64,000 nt of DNA from the NCBI GenBank assembly GCA_016748015.1, contig JAAOMT010000494.1, positions 211,156 through 275,155 on the forward strand, given 5' to 3'. Both the position numbers and the translations under genes were made by a program. Below, piece by piece: positions 11,892 to 23,088 of this stretch. The stretch comes from Geosiphon pyriformis (lineage: Eukaryota > Glomeromycota > Glomeromycetes > Archaeosporales > Geosiphonaceae). The first letter of the stretch is position 1. Every line of letters begins with the position of its first letter. Under the pieces are notes generated by a model. It did not search any database. It had not been told where the DNA came from and saw nothing but the letters and a program-made list of their open reading frames with translations.

Positions 11892-14089
11892 ATGGCATCT
11901 AAAATTGATTCAAATAAATCCGAATCCGAATCGGATAACGGAAAACCAACTTCTAACACGACGACAATTATAACTGAAGGAAATACTGATCTCAATGACC
12001 CGATTGATTCTACTCTACCTTCAACAGTTTCAAGTACGGCTGAAAAGACATATTCAGAAAAATCAATCGATCCAAATAACGATATAATCTCAGAGAGCAA
12101 TCCGAATAAAGATCAGGATTTAGAGAAAGGAGAAAAAGAATTGACACGAGAAATTTCTTTTGATAATGGAGTGGTTCAATTAGGAAAAGGACAATTTACT
12201 CTTGTTTTGATTGGGTAAACATTTTAATGTTTTCATTTGACTGGGATATTATTAATTTTTTAGTTTATCAAAGATAATAATTCTCTTCTCAAATTCCTAA
12301 TTTTCTAGTCTCGCATTTGGTGTTTTTCTGGCAGCGCTAGATCTAACCATCGTTGCAACTGCTTTACCAAAAATCGCTTCAGACTTTAATTCATTAAATC
12401 AAATTGCGTGGGTAGTTACTGCATATCTTCTCACAACGGTAGTTATTTTATTTATTTATTTTATTTCCTAGAAAAAAAGTTTTCGGCATATTCTAAATTT
12501 TCATGTAAAAATTTGGATATATATTTCATTTTCTATCACAAAGACTGCCTTCCAACCAACCTACGGAAAAATGTCTGATATTTTTGGTCGAAAAGCTGCC
12601 TTCTTATTTGCCATTCTCACATTTGAACTCGGGAGTTTGCTATGTGGTATCGCCCCAAACATCATTTCAATGATTTTATTTCGTGCAATTGCTGGTATTG
12701 GAGGCGGTGGAATTTTTTCCATGACGATGATCATAATATCTGACATTGTGTCCTTAAAAGATCGTGGGAAATATCAAGGAATTATTGGTGCATGTTTTGG
12801 AATTGCTTCATTAGTTGGACCGTTGGCTGGTGGTGCTTTCACTGATCATCTTACTTGGAGGTTGGTCATGAATGATATGCCTTTTTGTTTTTATTTTTTT
12901 CTAGTTGTTCTACTAATGACCAAAAATTATTGATTACAGATGGTGCTTCTTTATCAATTTACCATTCGGAGTCATCACAGTATTGACAGTAGTTTTCGTG
13001 CTTAAACTCCCGAAACCTCAAGGTTCCCTCAAAGAAAAACTAAAGCGTATCGATTGGTGGGGAACTATCACAGTCATCCTTGCAACCGTTACTCTTCTTC
13101 TTCCTCTAAACTGGGGTGGTGATGAATATGCTTGGGACAGTCCAATAATAATAGCTCTCCTAATCCTCGGTGGTTTTTTTTTTATTCTTTTCGGATACAT
13201 CGAAGGTTGGATAGCAATTGAACCGGTTGCATCACCACGTTTATTCAAAAATAGAACTGTAGTCGCGTGTTTCGCAGTAAACCTCTTCCAAGGAATGGCA
13301 TTTTTTTCTCTAGTTTACTACATCCCAATTTATTTCCAAGTCATTAAGGGTGAAACGGCCACCATCTCGGGATTAGAATTATTACCATTTGTACTGGGAG
13401 TCGTAATTGCGTCAATCTCTTCGGGCCAATTTATTTCTCGAGCCAAAAATGCCAGTAAACAAATACTTTGTTTATTTGGTGCTGCGTTTATTACTATCGG
13501 TTCTGGATTGATTAGCACGTTGAATGAAGATTCAAATCGTGAAAAACAGATTGGATACCTAATGATTGCTGGACTTGGCGTGGGTTTGATTATGCAGACT
13601 ACTTTGTTGGCTGGACAGGCGGCTGTAATGTACAAAGACGTTGCTGCTGTGACTTCGATGTTAAACTTTTTCCGTTCGAGTACGTGTTGGCTCCGATTAG
13701 AAATTTTTTTAAATCGAATATTGTATACTGATATATAAATACTTTTTTTATTCTATATTACTTTCCTGACAGTCGGGTCAGTATTTGGCGTAGCAATTAT
13801 CGGAACAATTTTCAAAAACGAGCTCGTCAAAAATCTCAAAGCTTTAAATAACGGAATTCCCATCGAAGCGATAAAAAAATCTTCAACCTTTATCAAAAAT
13901 ATTGACAATCCATCTGTAAAAGCTGATATTATACATGCTTATGTTCAAGCTTTGGATGCCGCATTTCGGGTAGTTATTATTCTCGGTGCTCTTTGTTTTA
14001 TTTCGGCATTAGCTGTTGGTAAGAATAAAAGTCGGCAAGCGGAACATGATAAAATGGCGGTTATTATTGAAGGTAACAAAGAATTATAA
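11892..14089 (+). CDS. MFS drug:proton antiporter-type transporter, copy 1
   Basis: Five exons: 11892-12214, 12309-12438, 12544-12860, 12940-13679, 13773-14089; all introns GT-AG, 608 residues. The first roughly 100 residues are a hydrophilic Ser/Glu/Asn-rich cytoplasmic tail. Then follow many hydrophobic helices with hallmarks of the 14-helix DHA2 group: [17 protein letters not shown] in helix 1, motif A as [11 protein letters not shown], and antiporter motif C as [12 protein letters not shown]. Exon 4 carries the later helices, including [14 protein letters not shown] and KGETATISG. The last helix precedes a Lys-rich C-terminus. Family members export drugs, siderophores or small metabolites across plasma or vacuolar membranes; the substrate is not readable here. 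A paralogue with identical internal exon lengths lies at 53981-56144. Confidence 0.88.
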
Positions 14090-15465
14090 TAATTAGTCTA
14101 AAGAACGTACTCGAATAAAAAAAGTGTATCATAAAATTTTAGATAAGGCACTTCAAATGTATTATATATAATACATCAAAAAAAAATTTTGTACCGTCCA
14201 GAGTAGAGATTTCAAAATCAACCATTTTTTGGCTACTGCTGTATATCTTCCTTTGGAGTGCCAATAATAGTAATGAAAAGAAAAGTATGATACGAAATTT
14301 AGAGATTGGAAAATAATCTTAATATTTAGATCTAGATATTACGAATCTGAATACTTTAATAAAACAAGGATAAAGTGAATAGTTTTTATGAATATTAAAT
14401 TTAATGAAAATCAAATAGGCTATTGCGATAAGGTTTACCAAAAGAGTTTTAATCAACTTATTATATGATGAAACAATGATTTCCGAAATGATAGAATTAA
14501 TACTTAAAAACATGTAATTTTTGATGATTTATATCTGATTTTGAATGATAACAAATTACACTATTTGAGTACTTTTTCAATAAAACTTTTAATTGGGAAT
14601 TATATAGCTTTTGATATTTGAAAAAGAATTCTGAATGTATTTTAATTTGAATCATTTTTGTGTCTACCTCTTTGTATTGGTAATTTACAATAAACTTTAT
14701 AAGAGATTTTAATTCCTTGCTGTTGAACCAATTTATATATTCCTTTATCAATTTCTCAAAAAATCAAACTTGTGAGAAAAAAAATTTCACTTGACAAAAT
14801 TCAGTAATCGAGAACTCAAAGTTTTTAATTAATAAAGTTGATTACAGCAGCACCATTTATTGAATTCGAAGAAAAGGGTAATGGGATATTGATTTTAATT
14901 ACTTAAAATTGAATAAAGAGCGAAAGTTATTTGCAAAATAATTTGTAAATAATCTTTGTAGATTCAATAAAATGTTTTCATAGAAGGTAATATTCCATAG
15001 CCAATTTTGTAATTTTGTAATTTTCTAACAAAATATAATAATTAATATGTACAAATTTTTACATTATATTATTTTAATAAGTTTAAACTCAATTTCTCAA
15101 TTTTTTTTATTTTTTTTTACACTTTTTGTAAATACCATAAAAATTTTCTTTGAATTTAGAAATTCTATGAAATATTCATAATTGGTATTAAAATTTTACC
15201 TCGTTATATTGAAGAAGGTTTGAAATTTATATCAAGCACTTGAGATCGAAAAAGTAATGCAAGAATGAATTCTGTTTTATTTTTGCACATCCCTAAGTCA
15301 ACGTAAAAAAAAAAATGAAAGTTATTCTCTTTCATTTAAACTTGCAAAATGTATCAAAAAACCGAAATCATTATATACAATGTTTGTACTTGGATAAATG
15401 TGGGAAAAAAGAAAAAAATATATGATCACAAAAAGCTGATCCAAAGATTTTTATCATCTGAAAGA
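14090..15465. other. AT-rich intergenic region
   Basis: Separates the MFS gene from a convergent membrane-protein gene. Short frames at 14319-14751 are AT-driven and have no domain. No other signal was seen. Confidence 0.55.
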
Positions 15466-16596
15466 TCAAGGCGTGTTTCGAGCGCAAAGGTGAAAAAAGA
15501 ACAGATCGAAGCATTTTTGGGGTATTAATGTCTTTGAAGAATCTCCTTGATATGTTGGTTCGGTGGTTGCTGAAATAACGATTTCTGTATCGCAAATCCT
15601 TGGTGAAGACAATTCTGACAAATTTATAAGTTGAGCATACTCCGTTTCTTTCACCGCGTAGAACCCAAGAAATAAAACGAAAAATAAACATATAATAATA
15701 ACTGTGAAGAATAAAGTATACTCTTTTCTAGTGAAAATATGAAAATTGTCTGGACTCAAAGGAATTTGTGGATTTTTAAGGATTTGTGACTCTAAATATT
15801 CTGAATTATCAGTAAACAAATAAGTTGTCTTCCTTTTTAGCGAGTTGTATTCCCTTAGAAGTATATCATATTTCGTCTCAATATCATCATATTGTTCCAA
15901 AACTTGATGAATATCTTCAATTGGTTCTTCAACGAAACTACTATTTTCTTTTTGCCATCGATCTATATCCCCCATTAGTTGATTGAAAATGTTATCAATG
16001 TTACCATAATATTCGAATGGTGATGGTCCATTTCGGCATGAGCATTGATTAAAAATATCATCATCAATAGATTCAACAAATTTATGGTTATCGTCATCAC
16101 AAATTTGGGGATCAAGATCGAATCGTATTTTTTTGGTTTTTGTTGGCATCTTTGACAATTTTACTTGATAAACTTCATTTGTAGAAATTTGTGTTTCTTC
16201 TTTTGGAAGAAACCTAGTAGTAGATGTAGTGGTTGTGGTAGTGGTAAAAGGATAATTTTCCCCTTCTATTTTGTTTTGATGAAAAGTAGCCAAAAATTGT
16301 TCTTTTGTCTCAAAATTCTTTCTTTTACCCCTGGCATCAAAATTTCCTAGGGCAAGCACGTCAATAGAATGCTTTTTTTCTTCAAATCTTTCATTTCTAG
16401 TGTTTTCAACCGGCCAAGCTTCCTTAACTATTCCAATCTCGAAGGCATTCATAATGATAAAATGGAAAAGAAAGATATTAAGAATTACTTTGGTTGTTGA
16501 TCGTCTTTTATAGAGACCTAATTTTAATATGTCCAGGGTTAGATGTGGCATGATGCGAGCGATCGATGCCACCTGATTGGCATTCATCCCACACAA
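15466..16596 (-). CDS. hypothetical single-pass membrane protein with coiled coil
   Basis: A single 376-codon open frame, long for such AT-rich DNA. The first Met is at 16596. A later Met at residue 49 (16452) or 150 could be the real start. Visible parts: a hydrophobic patch at residues about 37-56, a poly-Thr run near 118-127, an acidic region with DDDN and a Cys-x-Cys, a Glu/Asp/Leu coiled-coil-like stretch at about 222-255, and a strong transmembrane helix at about 294-314 (TLFFTVIIICLFFVLFLGFY). A short tail with Cys and Thr follows. I recognise no family. The topology suggests a tail-proximal anchor with most of the protein on one side of a membrane. Confidence 0.6.
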   Translation of the reverse strand: MCGMNANQVASIARIMPHLTLDILKLGLYKRRSTTKVILNIFLFHFIIMNAFEIGIVKEAWPVENTRNERFEEKKHSIDVLALGNFDARGKRKNFETKEQFLATFHQNKIEGENYPFTTTTTTTSTTRFLPKEETQISTNEVYQVKLSKMPTKTKKIRFDLDPQICDDDNHKFVESIDDDIFNQCSCRNGPSPFEYYGNIDNIFNQLMGDIDRWQKENSSFVEEPIEDIHQVLEQYDDIETKYDILLREYNSLKRKTTYLFTDNSEYLESQILKNPQIPLSPDNFHIFTRKEYTLFFTVIIICLFFVLFLGFYAVKETEYAQLINLSELSSPRICDTEIVISATTEPTYQGDSSKTLIPQKCFDLFFFHLCARNTP

Positions 16597-19500
16597 ATAA
16601 ATTTCTCTGCCACGATTGCAACATTCCTGTCTCTAGATGGGGAATGTAGAAAAAACAATTGTACAAGGCTTAACTATATAAACCCATCTCAATTGGTTCC
16701 AACCTGTCATAAGGTTACACAATTGTAATATCAAAGTCCATAATAGCTAAGATGATTAGGAAATTTGAGACAAGATCTCATGAACGGCGAAATGACGAAT
16801 AAAAACGTGGTATTTCCCCAATGTGTCGAAAGTACATTTTACTTTCATCTCATGGAATTCGTTGAATTCCTTTTGATTGGAACCAATTACATCATCTGCA
16901 GGTATTCTGTCTCTGAAATGAACTTGTGAATTAAATTTCGAGGCCCAAAACTTTACAAGGCCGCTGTCGTTCTGTGCATTAATCAAGAAAAGTGTTTTTC
17001 AAAATGATTAATCCATTCATATATTGAACGATAAATAAGTACTTTATTTAACCTATTCTTTTGTAGAGATTACAAGTTTTTCAAATATATTTTCACAGTT
17101 TTATAGAACATTGGTCAAATTTGGTAATTGCATTATATTTTAATTTTGGGGAAAATTTTGTATATAAACCTAAAAGTGGTCGTTAATTAAAACAATTGAT
17201 ATTGTTCAGCAAGAAAATATTTTTCAAACTTTGATAAATATATCATTTTCTCGGTTATTTTTGTTTGAAATAATTTATGATTAAAAAGAAAACTTCAAAT
17301 AAATATTTCATTGGTAAAAATTTAAAAATAATTAATATTCATATTTAAATTAGTACCTCTTGATATTAAAATTATAATCAAGTTAATTGAAATGATTCCT
17401 ATTTTTATTTATATATATTTTTTTAAATCGAATTAAATTGCATCAAAATTTTTTTAAAATTTATTTCTTAAAATATCACACTTTAATTTTCAAATAATGG
17501 TTTATTTAAATATGTAAATAACTATATTATTTGAAATATAACTTAAAAAGCTTTAAATTTTGGTTAATTAATTAATCACAATATAATTAATTTTATTATC
17601 ATAATTTATATTTGGTTTGCTATTATTTTTAAGATTTTTTAAGATTTTTTAATTTTATTTTATTAACATAAAGCAATTGACAAATTTTTTTATATGTAAA
17701 AATTATCAATAAATACTTTTATTTTTATAATAAATTTTAAAATATATTACAAATTATAACAATTTTTATTAATTTTAAAAATAAAATATAATTCTTATAA
17801 TTTTAATTGAATATAAAATAAAATAATGCTATACAAATATATCTTTTACAAAACAAGTTAAAGTAAAAATTGAATTTAATACTATTTTTTTTAATAAAGC
17901 TTTTTATTGATATTGTAAATATTTTTATAATATTTTCAAAACTGATTTCAATTTTTGTTTAAATAAAAATATTCACATTACCAAAAATTAATTTGTGGTT
18001 ATTTTAATAAACTACCTTTTTGTTTCTGTTGTCTAAATTAAAAACATATTATTATTTATACTTGAATTAAAACTAATTGCTATTTTAATAGCTAATAAAA
18101 CAAATTAATAAAAAATCTAAAAACAACTTTTTTTTAAAAAAAAAGAAAAACAAGTTAAAAGCAATAATTACAGAATTAAAAACCTTTTTCCGAAAATTTG
18201 TTGTTTTTATAATTTTTAATTGTTTTTTGGTTGTTTTATTTTTTGAGTAATAATAATAATAATAGTTATTATAAAAGTTTTTTAATAGTAAAAATATTAA
18301 AATTTTTTTTAATGTGTTTTTTTTTTTTGAAAAAACTTCAACTAAAGAAAACCCGTAATTTAAAACAGAAAAAATATTTTGTTTAACTGTTTTTACTATC
18401 AAGAAAACGTTTTTAATTACAGTTTTTCAATTATAACAAAACTTATAAATTTTTTTTAATTTAATAATGTTTTATAAAAATAAATTTGTAAAAATAGATA
18501 TTTAATTTTAATTTTTCTTATTTTTTTTTTGCTTTGACAAAGTATAATCTTTTTATTATTTATGTTAAATATATCAAAAATAACTATAAATTTAATTTAT
18601 GCGATTTTAACACTTAACCAGTAAATTATTTTTGCAAAAAAAAAAAATTTATTTAATAAATTTGTTATTAATTTTATTATTTTTAGTTTTTATTTCTAAT
18701 TATAATTTTTTTTTTTATGTTTAAATTTTGGTTTGGTTTTTTAAAAACTTTATTATTATTTGTTAATTTATTTGTAATTTTTAATTCAAGATAAATAAAT
18801 TTTTACAAAAATATTTAAATATAATAATTTAATTAGAAATGCTTTAACAAAAACTTAATAACAATAATATAAAATAAAAAACAGAAATTAAATAAATTAT
18901 TTAAATTTGTTTAAAATATTTTTCTTTATCAAATATTTTTTTTTTAAAAAATTAATATTTTTTGCAAAACAATAATACTTAATTTTAATTTATAATTAAA
19001 TTTAAAATTTTAAACAAACAAGATAATTATTAAAAAAAGCAATTCATAATTATTTAATTTAAAAACTGATAAAAACTTAAAAAAACTTTTTATATATAGT
19101 ATAGTTTTAATGTTTTTTTTGTATTAAAACAAAAAAAAATATATTTTATATATGAATATTTTTTGATTTATTTTTATTTAATAATAAAAATACAATTATT
19201 AAAAATACAACAAAAATTTTATTAATTAATCTGTTTTTAAAAAATTTATTTATTAATTCTAATAAACTTATTTAAATTCAATTATTAATTCAGTTCAAAT
19301 TTTTGACAATTCTAAATTAGCAAAATTTCAAGTTTAAAAATATTTATTAACTTATATTTAATAATCAAAAAATAAAACCGCAATTTTAATTCTGTTATTA
19401 AAATTTTTAATCTAAAAATTGCAATAAAATAAAAAACAAATAATATATTGTTAAAATTTATCAGTATCATCATGTTATATTTAATATTATATACTTAAAT

Positions 19501-19835
19501 TTTATTTAACATTATGCATATTTATTGTATATATGTATTGTGTAAATATTATATAATGTTATAATAATATGGTATTACACATTTGCTAACATATTTATAT
19601 AATAGTAAAAATAATTTTTTTTTAAATATTGACAGTCAAAATCTGATAATATTTCGCTTGATCAGTACTCACTTAGTCATATGATTTATAGTTTTTAGAC
19701 TAGGGTTGATCTTTGGTTTTTTAAACAGAAGCCAAAAAAATCAAAATAGCAAATGATTTAATTAATCTAACACTATACCCTCTTAATATAATTAAATCTA
19801 AATCTTAATTTTATTACCCAACATAGAGTTTTCAA
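16597..19835. other. extreme AT-rich island
   Basis: From about 17000 to 19650 the sequence is nearly all A and T with only scattered G or C, dense in poly-A/T and AAT/TTA motifs. No gene is visible. A 76-codon minus-strand frame at 16756-16986 lies in more normal composition but matches nothing I know. The boundary near 19650 is sharp. Confidence 0.7.
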
Positions 19836-20665
19836 TTAGATAAATGTTCTACCAACCCCACGACACCTTAAACATATCCCAGTACTGAAAAATGATGAAG
19901 ATTGACCAGAACCTGAGTAAAAGAAATAAAAATTGTGAATTAGAATATTTGCAATTAATCCTTTAAAAGTGGTGATAAACACAAACCTTGACAGGTAGCA
20001 CATAATAAACCACCAATTGAGGCATCACCAGGTTTCACTAGGATCACATTATTCCTAGAATTGTTAAGCACTGTAGAGCTTCCTCCAGGGTATAATTGTA
20101 AGGAGATACCGTCAGTATTGTTATAACAAGGCCTGACACTCTGGGCTGGATGTCGCGTATGTGGTCGACTGTGTTGATTATGACTCACCGATGAACAATA
20201 ATAATTAGAATGGCCACCACCCCGATATAATTGTAACGTTGATGCAGGGCCAAATAACTCCCAACACTTTCGACAGGGTTTCCCAGGTTTTTTATACCCT
20301 GAATTCTGACATTTAGAGCATATGTACCCAGAGGGGTATCGTAATTGAGTTGCTAAAAAGCTATTAGGCATTTGCGAATTATAAGAAGCTGCATGACCGT
20401 GATAATATGGTTGATGCAGAGGGGTGGGTTGTGGATTTTGATGATAATACATTGATTGAGGGGTATTTGGGCGTTGTTGTGTTTGTTGTGAAACTTCCCC
20501 GAGTTGTTGTTGTGAGCGACCCCAAGGGCGTTGCGGTCCAAAACCTATAGATTGCTCACCTTGTGTTGGATATGGACTGTAAGCTGGCGATGGTTCTTCA
20601 TTGATTATGTCTTGAACTAAATTGCTTGTTCGTGAGCCCGAGTCTGTTGCGATTGGCACTTGCAT
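19836..20665 (-). CDS. HUA1-like Pro/Gln-rich protein with Cys-x2-Cys zinc motifs
   Basis: Two exons on the minus strand, 20665-19987 and 19912-19836, joined by a GTTTGT...CTCAG intron; 251 residues. The N-terminal 110 residues are rich in Pro, Gln, Ser and Tyr. Residues 116-134 give C-x2-C-x11-C-x2-C (CSKCQNSGYKKPGKPCRKC). After a His/Ser linker comes VKPGDASIGGLLC, then a second set, C222-x2-C225-x14-C240-x2-C243. The second set is completed only across the intron (CATCQGSG before and after, then CLRCRGVG). This arrangement fits fungal HUA1, a cytoplasmic protein with DnaJ-like zinc motifs linked to cortical actin patches in yeast. The function in this organism is inference. Confidence 0.75.
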
Positions 20666-21613
20666 AGATTGAAGAAGTATTCAAGTATATATTATTAGGG
20701 TTTATATTTATTGTTGTTAGTCAAAACTGCAATTGGGGTTTTTGAAAGAGGCTTCCAATGCGATACATTAGGTTATACTGCAGGCTGGCACAATGTTAAT
20801 TTATACATTTATGCAATTTCACGTGATAGACTAAAGTTAGGATTTAGCTTTTAAGGAGTCACATGTATAAATGATAACAGACATAAAAAGATGTTGATAT
20901 TATTATAATAATTGGTCCAAAAAGATATTACTTCAGTCAATAAATCAATCAATGAATCGCTTTCAGATAAAGGATTGTTTATTGTACAAAGTGTTTCTAT
21001 GCTACAGATATGCTTGGTTAACAGCCATAGACTAGCTCATCCTTTAGCGGGCGCTAAAAATTTGGTAATATTTCAAAAGGTCAGTGCCGATCTTCAATTT
21101 GGCAATGCGCTTTTTCCCATGGTTTCCTGGGATTTACTCTGTGATAAATTAAGTCACCCAACATCACACCACCAATTTCCACCCCCTCATTACTCTCAAT
21201 GAAAAAATCTAAGCAAAAAAACTAATATCACCTGAGAGAAATCTACACCCACCGATCAACTTCCTTAGCTAAAAAGCAAATTCTTGGACACAATAAAGAG
21301 CGAGGCAAGATAAATGCCTCCCAAATTCGTCAACCAATCGCTTTCCGCTGTTGCTCGAAAAGAGTAGAGAGAATTAAAAATGCAAGGCTCCACATTTTTG
21401 ATGCCAAAATTGTTCGTTGGATATAAATGATAATATAACCAAAAAAATTTTGGTCTTTAAAAGTGATAACCTGCTGTCGAGCCTTCATTCAGCTATCATC
21501 TTGAATAAACGTGGAGAGTTGCCAACTCGCGAACACCTGGAGAAAGTTTTGATCGCAACACACGAATGTTTGATGATTGCTTCTGGGGATATAAGAATTA
21601 GGAGCCTGTGCAA
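20666..21613. other. intergenic region between two minus-strand genes
   Basis: Moderately AT-rich. Open frames at 20912-21202 and 21417-21674 on the plus strand have no domain. The second lies mostly over the 3' end of the neighbouring gene's antisense strand. I see no supported gene. Confidence 0.5.
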
Positions 21614-22799
21614 TCATGTTGGATATACCTTGTTGCCTGTTCGCTTGTTGAGCGATGCGTCATCCTGTAAATAGTCACGAACTACAGTTGCTTGCCGGAC
21701 AATTCGTTCGATTCCTGACTCACTCGGAAGACTATAAAAATCTTGTAATTTTTTTTTTAAATTTAATGTCTTTTACGACTTTTAATTCTAAAACACTTCT
21801 GTTTTTTTCAATATAGGTACTTACATAGTATAGCACTGTTGATTTCATCTGCCAATCTATCCCGATGATCCTGTGCTAGAAAAGCACCGACTGGAGAAGT
21901 TTCAGGTTCAAGATATGCGATCAAAGCAGCTATTTCTTCGATTTCTTTGAGGTATTTCTGTTCATTGAGCTTGTCTTTTAATGGAAACTCGGTTAGAACT
22001 GATTGGGCGAAAGTTAATGCTTCATTAGCGTCTCCTCCACGGATAAACTCCACAAATTGTTGGCATTGAAGTTTAAAACACATCTCAATTGATCTTGGTG
22101 TTGTTATATCATCATCCAGATCTGCGGAAATGACGCGTGGAAAAGTCGCTTGGCATAGTAATATCGCACCATGTATATCTCCTGATATTATGAGGTCGCG
22201 GATTTCTGAATCGCATAATAAAAAAGGTCTAGCTTAGTAAATATTGAAAAGACCCTTTTTCCATTTAAAAATAAAAAAGATGCATCATTTCTCAAGATTT
22301 TTGTGATCAAGATAGAAAGTAGAAATTTTAACGCACGTTTCCTCGCGTCCAAACTTTTTAGGGCAATCGATGTCGCGTCATAAACAATGGCATCAGATTC
22401 CTTACTACCAAGTATTTTTAGTGAACTTGCTGCCTTGCTATCACCATTGGTCAAGGGACAGTCAACATGCATTGGATCATCACCGTTCAAGTCAACCATT
22501 TCTGAATCACCTTCTACGTCTATTTCGTCGGACATTTCCATAGGAATCGCTGAGGTGACAAAACCATTGCCATTATGTGACCCATTGGTTTTTGTACCAT
22601 TTTTACTAATACCATTTGTAGGGTTCGGTGTTGTATCTATGTTTTTGTTGAGCAACTCTTCACGGTCTTTCAAGAAAGCTTTTGCGGTTTCACCATAACA
22701 ATTGTAAACCAAATAGTCAAGAACCAAATGACACACCGTTGAGTCATCAGGAGTATCTGCACCTGGGTAAACTTCCGCATGGGCATCCATGGGTGGCAT
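21614..22799 (-). CDS. LisH-CTLH-CRA domain protein (RanBPM/GID complex family, no SPRY)
   Basis: Minus-strand exons 22799-22337, 22205-21825 and 21741-21614, with introns GTGCGT...TTCAG and GTAAGT...ACAAG, encode 323 residues. A LisH motif lies near residues 20-50 (LVLDYLVYNCYGETAKAF). An Asn/Gly/acidic linker follows, then CTLH from about residue 152 (KQIRDLIISGDIHGAI) and CRA (FVEFIRGGDANEALTFAQ, then NSAILYFYSLPSESG). RanBPM-type proteins scaffold the GID/CTLH E3 ubiquitin ligase, normally with an N-terminal SPRY domain. None is present upstream of Met1, where another gene's promoter begins. The last exon may use a donor at 21628 rather than the read-through stop at 21614, so the C-terminus is uncertain. 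Confidence 0.75.
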
Positions 22800-23088
22800 A
22801 AGGGAATCAAATAAAAAGACGAACTTTTGTTTATAAAGGTGGATTTTGTGTTTTGATAGGAATAAATGGGAACTACTCTTTCAGGTGAAAGTGTAAATAA
22901 AGTTGGAATGTTGGATGTCAATCTAAGTGCACTTGTGTAACTTCCCAACTTGAGAAAGATATCATATGTCAAATCTCACTTGATCACACCAATGACGTAT
23001 TATGTCTAAATACTATGTCCCTATTATTAACCTTTATATTTTTCCATTCCCAAGTTAGTGATTGAAACGCTTGGGAATCTAATAAAAC
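22800..23088. promoter_or_regulatory. compact divergent promoter region
   Basis: Only 289 bp separate the start codons of the CTLH protein (minus) and the WD40 protein (plus). Any core promoters for both must lie here or in their 5' UTRs. No specific element is identified. Confidence 0.45.

Noticed and set aside
20912-21202. 96-codon plus-strand frame between two minus-strand genes
   Set aside because: No recognisable motif and atypical composition; possible but unsupported.
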